A DNA stretch of 18,508 nt from Propionibacteriaceae bacterium (lineage in GTDB: Bacteria; Actinomycetota; Actinomycetes; Propionibacteriales; Propionibacteriaceae). Below the pieces are notes generated by a model. It was not told the origin of the DNA. It made no database searches and saw only the letters and a program-made list of their open reading frames with translations. How positions within the stretch are numbered: the stretch's first letter is position 1; every line of letters starts with the position of its first letter. Made by a program: the position numbers and the translations under genes. The stretch is from contig JAUNRO010000007.1 of assembly GCA_030544185.1 (NCBI GenBank), positions 1 to 18,508 of the forward strand, read 5' to 3'. Shown here one piece after another: positions 1 through 6,429 of the stretch.

Positions 1-614
1 CGGAGGAACACCGTCAGGGTCGTCTTGTCCGAGCCCGTGCGCTGCGGCGGGGGCCCGGGCTTGGTCACGAGGATGAACCGAGTGACCGCCTCCTTGTTGT
101 CGGCGATCTCGTGCGCCACCGCGTCGAGCTGATACATCTCGCCGGCGGCCGCGGAGCAGATCGTGGCTTGGAACCGCGAGTTCGGGTCGGCGATCTCGGC
201 GGCTCCGGCCGCGGTCGACCCGCCTTCGTGCACGGTCGCGTGGGGGAGGTTGGTGTTCACCCAGTCCCGGCACTGTGCGGCCGCGTGCGGGTGGGTGACG
301 ATCGAGCCCACGTCGGCCAGCGTGGTGCCCGGCCGGGCGTACAGATTGAATTCCACCGGCAACAGCACCTCGGTGGTGATCATCAGCGGGCGGCCATAGG
401 TGAGGTTGTCCAGGGTGGCCGACACCCCGCCCTCGATGTTGTTCTCGATGGGCACCAGCGCGGCGGCCACGTCGTCGTTGCGGACCGCATCCAGCGCGGC
501 GACGACCGACGGATAGGGCCGCAGGTGGCCTGGCAGATCCGGCACGCTCAGCAGCGCCTGATGGCAGAACGTGCCTGCCGGGCCGAGATAGCCATACGCC
601 GCGGTCTTGCTCAC
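1..614 (-). CDS. pheA: Prephenate dehydratase, 3' end cut off by window edge
   Basis: The enzyme converts prephenate to phenylpyruvate in cytosolic phenylalanine synthesis. The visible 204 residues begin VSKTAAYGYLGPAGTF. They contain the family's GPAGTF (residues 11-16), PIENNIEGGV (55-64) and the catalytic TRF motif (178-180). The last residues, KTTLTVFL, look like the start of the C-terminal ACT domain that senses phenylalanine, so the missing part is probably about 100 residues. I chose the GTG at 614 because GAGGAG (620-625) lies 5 nt upstream; an in-frame GTG at 618-620 would overlap that ribosome site. The MFS gene lies 50 bp upstream on the same strand, but a TAGCCT box suggests pheA has its own promoter. 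Identity is secure for this domain; only the C terminus is unseen. Confidence 0.96.
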   Translation of the reverse strand, partial: MSKTAAYGYLGPAGTFCHQALLSVPDLPGHLRPYPSVVAALDAVRNDDVAAALVPIENNIEGGVSATLDNLTYGRPLMITTEVLLPVEFNLYARPGTTLADVGSIVTHPHAAAQCRDWVNTNLPHATVHEGGSTAAGAAEIADPNSRFQATICSAAAGEMYQLDAVAHEIADNKEAVTRFILVTKPGPPPQRTGSDKTTLTVFL

Positions 615-655
615 AGTCACTCCTCGTCGAGGGGGTACGCCGACACCGCAGGCTA
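615..655 (-). promoter_or_regulatory. Probable pheA promoter -10 box and ribosome site
   Basis: On the minus strand TAGCCT (655-650) fits the actinobacterial TANNNT -10 pattern used elsewhere in this window. It would give a leader of about 29 nt that includes GAGGAG (625-620), 5 nt before the GTG. No good -35 hexamer is seen at 16-18 bp spacing. The ribosome site is convincing; the promoter is an inference. Confidence 0.5.
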
Positions 656-664
656 GCGCCCGGT

Positions 665-1942
665 TCAGCGCTGGGCGTACACCTTCCGCGCGATGACCAC
701 TGCGATGAGCGAGAAGAGGCACAGGACCGAGTAATAGAACCCTGGCACCGTCAGCACCTGCGTCACCCCGACCAGCCAGGACAGAATCAGCGGGGCGAAG
801 CCGCCGAAGATGGCGACGCCGAAGGAGTACGCGATGGTCATCCCGGACCCACGCACCTCGATCGGGAAGAAGTCCGACAGCAGCGCGGGCATCGGCGCGA
901 AATAGAGGCACATGAAGATGCCCACGATGACCTCGCAGATCGTCAGCACCGCGATCGAGGGGTTGCTGGTCAGCAGCCAGAAGACCGGCCAGCCGGCGAG
1001 AATGCCGGCGATGGCCGCGGGGATCATGATCGTGGTCGGCCCGACGCGGTCGGCGAGCATGCCGACGAACGGCGACCCGACAAGCGTGATGACACCGGCG
1101 ACGACGGCCCCCGGGAAGGCGGCCCAGACCGGCAGGCCGAGGTTCTGCACCGCATACTGCGGCAGATAGGTGATCAGGTAGACCGAGATGGTCGCCATCG
1201 CGATGATCGCGAACGCGGTGGCCAGGCGGCCGAGATGGTGACCGAACAGTGTCGCGACGGGACGCTCGAGCGGGGTCACCTGCTGGAACTCGGGGGTGTC
1301 GGTCATCTTCGACCGGATATACCACCCCACCGGACCGATCAGCAGACCGATCGCGAACGCGATCCGCCAGCCCCAGCTGTGCAGCGCCTCGGTGGACAGC
1401 ATCGAGGTCAGCAACCACGAGATGCCGGCGGCCATGAGCATCGCCACGCCCTGTGTCGCGACTTGCCACGACGCATAGTACGCCTTGCCACGCTTCGCGT
1501 TCTCCGTGAGAAACGCCGTGGCGGAGCCGAACTCGCCACCCGCGCTGATGCCCTGGATGATCCGGGCGATCGCCAGGATGACCGCGGCTCCGACGCCGAG
1601 GGTGTTGGCGCCGGGCAGCACGACGATGATGAACACACCCAGCGTCATCAGCAGGATCGTGAGGCTCAGCGCAGCCTTGCGCCCGTGGCGGTCGGCATAG
1701 TTGCCGATCAGAACCGCACCCAGGGGACGGACGACGAACGTGATCGCGAACGTCGCCCACGTCATCAGGATGTTCGCCAGGCCGGTGCCCGGATAGAACA
1801 CCGCGGTGATGGTGCTGGCCATGAAGCCGAAGAGCACGATGTCGTACCACTCCAGCGCATTGCCCAGCGAGGCGGCGACGACGGCCTTGCGCGCCCGAGC
1901 GCGTTCGGCGGCGGACTCGACGGTCGCGGTTGGGGAGGACAT
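665..1942 (-). CDS. MFS transporter, metabolite:H+ symporter (MHS) type
   Basis: This 425-residue inner-membrane protein has about 12 hydrophobic segments. The N terminus carries GNALEWYDIVLFGF, the first-helix signature of the metabolite:H+ symporter branch (ProP, KgtP, citrate and tricarballylate carriers). The loop between helices 2 and 3 has the MFS motif around YADRHGRKAAL. The substrate is probably an organic acid or a compatible solute, but sequence does not decide which. I chose the ATG at 1942 because AGGA lies 8 nt upstream and the MHS signature starts shortly after it. The open frame continues to 2620 but there it crosses the ogt gene in another frame. It lies downstream of ogt and upstream of pheA on the same strand, with a 116-bp leader region that could hold its own promoter. 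Confidence 0.88.
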   Translation of the reverse strand: MSSPTATVESAAERARARKAVVAASLGNALEWYDIVLFGFMASTITAVFYPGTGLANILMTWATFAITFVVRPLGAVLIGNYADRHGRKAALSLTILLMTLGVFIIVVLPGANTLGVGAAVILAIARIIQGISAGGEFGSATAFLTENAKRGKAYYASWQVATQGVAMLMAAGISWLLTSMLSTEALHSWGWRIAFAIGLLIGPVGWYIRSKMTDTPEFQQVTPLERPVATLFGHHLGRLATAFAIIAMATISVYLITYLPQYAVQNLGLPVWAAFPGAVVAGVITLVGSPFVGMLADRVGPTTIMIPAAIAGILAGWPVFWLLTSNPSIAVLTICEVIVGIFMCLYFAPMPALLSDFFPIEVRGSGMTIAYSFGVAIFGGFAPLILSWLVGVTQVLTVPGFYYSVLCLFSLIAVVIARKVYAQR

Positions 1943-2058
1943 TAGCGGGATCCTGTCGTTGACGGGGTGACGGCGACACAGGCGCGGTGCGCCATCCGGA
2001 CTATCTCTACCCCCATCGCCAACAGTTATGCCGATGAGTCCATTCCCGGTTTTGGGTG

Positions 2059-2547
2059 TCAGGAGATCGCTGCCTGGCCACGCTCCATCGCGAGCAACCG
2101 CTCCTTCACCGCGATCCCACCGGCATAACCGGTCAGCGCCCCGCCGCGCCCGACGAGACGGTGGCAGGGCACGACGATCGACCACGGATTGCGGCCGGTC
2201 GCGGCCCCGACGGCCCGGCTCGCCGCCGGCCGCCCGATCATTTCGGCGAGTTCGCCATAGCTGCTGGTCCGGCCATAGGGAATCGCGCGCAGCGCCGCCC
2301 AGACCGACTCCTGGAATTCCGTGCCCCGCGGAGCGAACTCGATGTCGAACGCCACCCGGCGCCCCGCGAAATAGTCGGCCAGCTGGGCCACCACGTCGGC
2401 GCCGGCACTGTCGTCGCGCTCGCCCAGGACCTCCGGTGCCGGCCAGTGCTTCTGCCCCTCGAGATAGACCCCGGCCAGCCGGCCCTGCGGGTCGATGACG
2501 ACGGTCAGCTCGCCGACCGGTGACTTCCAGACGCGGTGCCGGTTCAC
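2059..2547 (-). CDS. ogt: Methylated-DNA--protein-cysteine methyltransferase (O6-alkylguanine repair)
   Basis: This suicide DNA-repair protein moves alkyl groups from O6-alkylguanine to its own cysteine. The 162-residue product has the active-site PCHR at 127-130 (acceptor Cys128). Before it comes the DNA-binding segment, with TEFQESVWAALRAIPYGRTS at about 76-95 and the RAVGAATGRNP stretch at 111-121. Length is normal for the Ogt/AGT family. The GTG at 2547 is preferred because GAGGAGG (2558-2552) sits 4 nt upstream; an ATG at 2568 would place that site inside the coding region. It follows the PAP2-kinase fusion by 79 bp on the same strand and may be read from it or from its own promoter. No Ada-type AraC domain is present. 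Confidence 0.95.
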   Translation of the reverse strand: MNRHRVWKSPVGELTVVIDPQGRLAGVYLEGQKHWPAPEVLGERDDSAGADVVAQLADYFAGRRVAFDIEFAPRGTEFQESVWAALRAIPYGRTSSYGELAEMIGRPAASRAVGAATGRNPWSIVVPCHRLVGRGGALTGYAGGIAVKERLLAMERGQAAIS

Positions 2548-2551
2548 GATG

Positions 2552-2558
2552 CCTCCTC
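2552..2558 (-). promoter_or_regulatory. Strong ribosome binding site deciding the ogt start
   Basis: GAGGAGG on the minus strand lies 4 nt before the GTG at 2547. It is one of the best Shine-Dalgarno matches in the window and rules against the upstream in-frame ATG at 2568. Confidence 0.8.
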
Positions 2559-2590
2559 GGTGCCGCACGACGTTCCCGACCGGAGTCGGC

Positions 2591-2608
2591 CCTGGCCCCT
2601 TGGCCAGG
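2591..2608 (-). terminator. GC-rich hairpin between the PAP2-kinase gene and ogt
   Basis: CCTGGCC (2591-2597) and GGCCAGG (2602-2608) form a perfect 7-bp stem with a 4-nt loop, 18 bp after the stop of the PAP2-kinase gene. No T-run follows on either strand, so it may be a weak terminator, an attenuator or an mRNA-end stabiliser. Confidence 0.4.
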
Positions 2609-2626
2609 TCCCTCCATCATGACTCA

Positions 2627-4207
2627 TCACCGCGGCGACATGACCAGCAGCGCCCCGGGCATGATCTCGGCCTCGAGCACCGCTGCCCGGCCCGCGGTGT
2701 CCCCATCGAGCTGATAGGCATCGGGATGTTCGCTGACGATCCGCACGCGCCGGCCCTGCACGAGGTCCATCCGGTCGTCCCCGCTGCGCCGCCGGGCGAG
2801 GACCTTCGCGGTCAGCCGCGCCCAGTCGCGGGCAGTCCGCGGGGAGGCGATCATCACATCGAGCAGTCCGTCGCTGGCCGAGGCCCCGGGGATCAGCTCG
2901 ATGTTGCCGGTGACCAGCCCGACGTTGCCGATCAGCACGACCGCTGCCTTGCGCCGGAACGGCTCGGTGTTGTCGACCTGCACGCTCACCGGCAGCGTCG
3001 GATGGTTGGCGTTCTGGGCCGCTGCGAGCACATAGGCCGCGGGCCCGACGGTCCGCTTCAGGTCCGCGTTCGTCTTCTCCATGATCGCGGCGTCGACTCC
3101 GATCCCGGCCATGACCCCGAACACGTGCGTCTGCTCGTTCTCCGCACCGGGATCGACGGTCAGCCGGACCAGGTCGGTCGGCTTGGCCTCACCCTCGAAG
3201 GCGGTGCGCAGGGCGAGCGATTCATCGAGGGGTACGCCCAGGTTGCGCGCCAGCAGGTTCCCGGTCCCGGCCGGCAGCAGGCCCAGGGGGATCCCCGACC
3301 CGGCGAGTCCCTCGCACACGGCCCGGATCGTCCCGTCGCCCCCGGCGGCGAGGACGAGGTCGGCCTTGCGCCTCACGGCCAGCGCCGCCATCTGATAGCC
3401 GGGGTCGTGGCGGGTTGTCTCGAGCCACAGCGGCGACTCCCACCCACGGCCCTTGAGCTCCCACTCCACGTGCCGCCGGAACGTCGTGACATCGAGCACC
3501 TTGATCGGATTGATGATGATCACGCACTGCTTGCCGGTCGGGCGCACCGGCCGCTGCCACGCGATCTCCCACGGCTTGTCGGGCAGCACGTGCACGCGCG
3601 CCGCGACGAGGGCGATCGACGCGACCAACGCCCCGAGCAGCATCCCGCCGACCAGGTCGCTCACCCAGTGCGCCTGGAGAATCCATCGGCACACCCCGAC
3701 GAGCACGAGCCCGGCGATGCCCAGCACCCACGCCATGGTGCGCACCACCTGCGGCTGGCGTGTGACCAGAACCGCCGCCAGCGTCATGGCCACCAGGACG
3801 GTGCTGGCGGTCATGTGCCCCGACGGGTATGCCCAGCCGTGGCCGGTGATCAGGTCCAGCGTCGCCGCTGGCCGGGGCCGGGTGAAGATCGCCTTGAGCA
3901 GCAGATGACCGCCCCAGCCCAGCGGGACCGTGAGCCACAGCGCATAGGCCAGGTTCCGCAACCGCCGCCGGAACGCCCAGAGCCCCACGATCGCCACCGC
4001 GGCGTACAGAATTCCCGGCCAGGTCACGATCGCGATCGCCGACCAGATCTGCGCCGCCGCTGACCCGGGCGTCAGGCCGGGTGTCAGCAGTGCACGGTCG
4101 GTGGCATCGATCACCCCACCCAGCACCAGCCACGTCCACGCGATGAACGCGGCCACCAGGCATCCCGTGGTCCACAGGGAAAACCGGCTGGGTCGGGTGG
4201 CGGGCAT
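2627..4207 (-). CDS. Bifunctional PAP2-family phosphatase / diacylglycerol kinase fusion
   Basis: This 526-residue membrane protein joins two lipid enzymes. The N-terminal half has about six hydrophobic helices and the full PAP2 signature: KAIFTRPRP (105-113), PSGH (128-131) and R174-x5-H180-x3-D184. The Ser that usually precedes that Arg is Cys173. The C-terminal half, from about residue 225, is a diacylglycerol/sphingosine-kinase-like catalytic domain with GGDGT (289-293) and GTGN (314-317). The family chemistry is dephosphorylation of a lipid phosphate and ATP-dependent phosphorylation of a lipid alcohol, so the two halves could act in opposite directions on one pool or on different lipids. 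I see no frameshift, and both active sites look intact. The start at 4207 has no Shine-Dalgarno; TAGACT six bases upstream suggests a leaderless mRNA. It is divergent from serS. Confidence 0.93.
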   Translation of the reverse strand: MPATRPSRFSLWTTGCLVAAFIAWTWLVLGGVIDATDRALLTPGLTPGSAAAQIWSAIAIVTWPGILYAAVAIVGLWAFRRRLRNLAYALWLTVPLGWGGHLLLKAIFTRPRPAATLDLITGHGWAYPSGHMTASTVLVAMTLAAVLVTRQPQVVRTMAWVLGIAGLVLVGVCRWILQAHWVSDLVGGMLLGALVASIALVAARVHVLPDKPWEIAWQRPVRPTGKQCVIIINPIKVLDVTTFRRHVEWELKGRGWESPLWLETTRHDPGYQMAALAVRRKADLVLAAGGDGTIRAVCEGLAGSGIPLGLLPAGTGNLLARNLGVPLDESLALRTAFEGEAKPTDLVRLTVDPGAENEQTHVFGVMAGIGVDAAIMEKTNADLKRTVGPAAYVLAAAQNANHPTLPVSVQVDNTEPFRRKAAVVLIGNVGLVTGNIELIPGASASDGLLDVMIASPRTARDWARLTAKVLARRRSGDDRMDLVQGRRVRIVSEHPDAYQLDGDTAGRAAVLEAEIMPGALLVMSPR

Positions 4208-4273
4208 GCGGGCAGTCTAGATAGTCCCGAATAGTCCCGAGCGGTGTCCACAGGGTCCCATTAGGCTGGGCGT
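4208..4273. promoter_or_regulatory. Divergent promoter region between the PAP2-kinase fusion and serS
   Basis: On the minus strand TAGACT (4219-4214) is 6 nt from the ATG at 4207. On the plus strand TAGGCT (4262-4267) is 6 nt from the GTG at 4274. Both match the TANNNT -10 box at the distance expected when transcription starts on the first base of the start codon, and neither gene has a Shine-Dalgarno. No clear -35 is seen for either. The tandem repeat at 4221-4240 lies between the two boxes. Confidence 0.6.
4221..4240. repeat. Perfect 10-bp tandem direct repeat in the divergent promoter region
   Basis: ATAGTCCCGA occurs twice head to tail with no gap. It lies directly upstream of the PAP2-kinase -10 box, where a -35 element or regulator site would fall. 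It could be a regulator binding site or a chance or slippage duplication. Confidence 0.85.
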
Positions 4274-5551
4274 GTGATTGATCCGAAGCTGTTGCGCACC
4301 AACCCCGCTGCCGTCCGTGAGAGCCTCATTGCCCGTGCCGAGGACCCGAGTGTCGTGGACCGCCTCCTCGAGGCCGATGAGGCCCGCCGGAGTTCGATCG
4401 CCACCTTCGAGGCGCTGCGCGCGGAGCAGAAGGGCGTGGGCAAGCAGGTCGCCAAGGCGACCGGCGAGGAGAAACAGGCCCTGCTCGCTCGCACGAAGGA
4501 TCTCGCGGCCCAGGTCAAGGAGACCGAGGCCGCGTCCAAGCAGGCCGACACCGACTACGAGGACCTGCTGAAGACCGTCGCGAACGTGATCATCCCGGGC
4601 ATACCGCACGGGGGTGAGGACGATTTCACCGTCCTCGAGGAGATCGGCACACCGCGGGACTTCGCCGCTGAGGGCTTCGAGCCGAAGGATCACCTGGAGC
4701 TCGGTGAGCTGCTGGGCGCGATCGACGTCGAGCGCGGGGCGAAGGTGTCCGGCAGCCGGTTCTATTATCTGACCGGCCAGGGCGCGCTGCTTGAGCTCGC
4801 GCTGGTCAGCCTCGCGATGGCGAAGGCGGTCGAGTGGGGCTTCACGCCGATCCTGCCGCCGGCGCTGGTGAAGCCGAGCGCGATGGAGGGCACGGGCTTC
4901 CTCGGCCAGGCGGCCCAGGACGTCTACTATCTGCCCGCCGACGACCTCTATCTGGTCGGCACCGCCGAGGTGCCGCTGGCGGCTTATCACGCCAACGAGA
5001 TCCTGGAGGCGGACACGCTGCCGCGCCACTATGCGGGCTATTCCCCGTGCTATCGGCGGGAGGCGGGCTCTTATGGCAAGGACACCCGGGGCATCTTCCG
5101 GGTGCACTGGTTCGACAAGGTCGAGATGTTCGTCCACTGTGATCCGGCCGCGGCCGAGGCGGAGCACGAGCGGCTGCTCGGTTGTGAGAAGGAGTTCGTC
5201 AACCTGCTCGAGCTGCCCTTCCGCGTGATCGACGTGGCCGCGGGCGATCTCGGCCTGAGCGCCGCGCGCAAGTTCGACTGCGAGGCGTGGATTCCGACCC
5301 AGAGCCGATATCGCGAGATCACCTCGACCTCCAACTGCACCGATTTCCAGGCTCGCCGCCTGGGGATCCGGGGCCGCTTCGCCGACGGCGTACGCCCGAT
5401 CGCGACCCTCAACGGCACCCTCTGCGCGGTGCCGCGGATCATCATCGCCATTCTGGAGAACCATCAGCAGGCAGACGGCTCGGTGCGGATCCCCGAGGCC
5501 CTGCGCCCATACCTCGGCGGGCGGGAGTTCCTCACGCCGGTGACCGGCTAA
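4274..5551 (+). CDS. serS: Seryl-tRNA synthetase
   Basis: This cytosolic class II synthetase charges tRNA-Ser; two of its tRNA substrates are encoded in this window. The 425-residue product begins [11 protein letters not shown] (GTG start). Residues about 28-110 form the charged, heptad-rich helical arm that contacts the long variable arm of tRNA-Ser. The catalytic domain shows [11 protein letters not shown], motif 2 in [20 protein letters not shown], and motif 3 near [20 protein letters not shown]. Length is normal. No Shine-Dalgarno precedes the GTG; TAGGCT six bases upstream suggests a leaderless transcript. The HAD gene follows after 10 bp and is probably co-transcribed. Confidence 0.98.
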   Translation: MIDPKLLRTNPAAVRESLIARAEDPSVVDRLLEADEARRSSIATFEALRAEQKGVGKQVAKATGEEKQALLARTKDLAAQVKETEAASKQADTDYEDLLKTVANVIIPGIPHGGEDDFTVLEEIGTPRDFAAEGFEPKDHLELGELLGAIDVERGAKVSGSRFYYLTGQGALLELALVSLAMAKAVEWGFTPILPPALVKPSAMEGTGFLGQAAQDVYYLPADDLYLVGTAEVPLAAYHANEILEADTLPRHYAGYSPCYRREAGSYGKDTRGIFRVHWFDKVEMFVHCDPAAAEAEHERLLGCEKEFVNLLELPFRVIDVAAGDLGLSAARKFDCEAWIPTQSRYREITSTSNCTDFQARRLGIRGRFADGVRPIATLNGTLCAVPRIIIAILENHQQADGSVRIPEALRPYLGGREFLTPVTG

Positions 5552-5561
5552 TCTCGCGCGC

Positions 5562-6356
5562 ATGGCATTTGGTGCGAACTGGCAGCCCCGTCTCGTCGCG
5601 CTCGACATCGACGGGACGCTGGTCGATCACGCGGGGGTGATGCCTGATTCGGTGTACGCCGCGGTGCGGCGCGTGGTCGAGTCCGGCGTCCCCGTCGTCC
5701 TCTCGACCGGGCGCGGATGGCACGGCACCAAGCCCGTGTTCGACATGTTGAACCTGCCGCCGGGCTTTGCCGTGAGCTCCAACGGTGCGGTCGTGGTGAC
5801 CTATCCGCCGTCGGAGGTGATCCGCCAGGTCACGTTCGATCCAACCGATGTCCTGGACCGGGTCGCCGAGGCTGCGCCGGGCGCGCTGGTGGCCACGGAG
5901 GAAGTCGGCATCGGCTATCGGGTGTCCGACCATTTCCCCGAGGGCGACCTCCAGGGCGAGATCGTCAAGGTCACCGGTGAGGACCTGCGGTCCCGGCCGG
6001 TCACCCGGGTCATCGTGCGCGACCCGAACCGTTCGGTGCCGGACTTCCTGGCGCTGGCCCAGCAGCTCGGCCTGCACGGGGTGAGCTATTTCATCGGCTA
6101 CACGGCGTGGCTGGATATCGCCCCGGAGGGCGTGCACAAGGCGACCGGGCTCGGCGAGGTATGCGCCCGGCTCGGCGTCGACCGGGCCGACGTGCTGGCC
6201 CTTGGTGACGGCCGCAACGACATCGAGATGCTGCGCTGGGCGGGCCGCGGTGTCGCCATCGGCGATGCTCCCGATGAGGTCAAGCAGGCCGCCGATGCGG
6301 TGACCGACAACTTCGCCCACAACGGCACCCCGAACGAGCTGTCCCGCTGGTTCTGA
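5562..6356 (+). CDS. HAD-superfamily phosphatase, Cof type (class IIB)
   Basis: This 264-residue cytosolic hydrolase has all four HAD motifs. The nucleophile is in DIDGT (15-19), with STGR at 48-51, the motif III lysine in HKATG, and GDGRND as the magnesium-binding motif IV. The long insert between motifs II and III is the Cof-type cap domain, which usually acts on sugar phosphates, flavin phosphates or similar small molecules; the substrate here is unknown. It starts 10 bp after serS with no Shine-Dalgarno, so it may be translated by coupling. TAATCT, which includes the serS stop codon, also lies 7 nt before its ATG and could drive a separate leaderless transcript. Confidence 0.93.
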   Translation: MAFGANWQPRLVALDIDGTLVDHAGVMPDSVYAAVRRVVESGVPVVLSTGRGWHGTKPVFDMLNLPPGFAVSSNGAVVVTYPPSEVIRQVTFDPTDVLDRVAEAAPGALVATEEVGIGYRVSDHFPEGDLQGEIVKVTGEDLRSRPVTRVIVRDPNRSVPDFLALAQQLGLHGVSYFIGYTAWLDIAPEGVHKATGLGEVCARLGVDRADVLALGDGRNDIEMLRWAGRGVAIGDAPDEVKQAADAVTDNFAHNGTPNELSRWF

Positions 6357-6429
6357 CCCAGTTCAAGAAATTTCCGCAAAGGGCCCCCGGGCGGTGTACT
6401 CCTAGTCCATCGCCCACGAGAGGCTCGCC

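Noticed and set aside
1981..1993. GGCGC/GCGCC hairpin in the leader of the MHS symporter, considered as a riboswitch
   Set aside because: Only a 5-bp stem with no further conserved core that I recognise; not distinguishable from chance in GC-rich DNA.
1943..2620. N-terminal extension of the MHS symporter to 2620
   Set aside because: It would overlay ogt in another frame; the transporter signature begins just after the ATG at 1942, which has an AGGA site.
2495..4063. 522-codon open frame on the plus strand opposite the PAP2-kinase fusion
   Set aside because: His/Arg/Pro-rich shadow sequence covering a gene with intact PAP2 and kinase motifs.
4217..5608. 463-codon open frame on the minus strand opposite serS
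   Set aside because: serS is unmistakable on the plus strand; the antisense frame has no known domain and runs across both gene ends.
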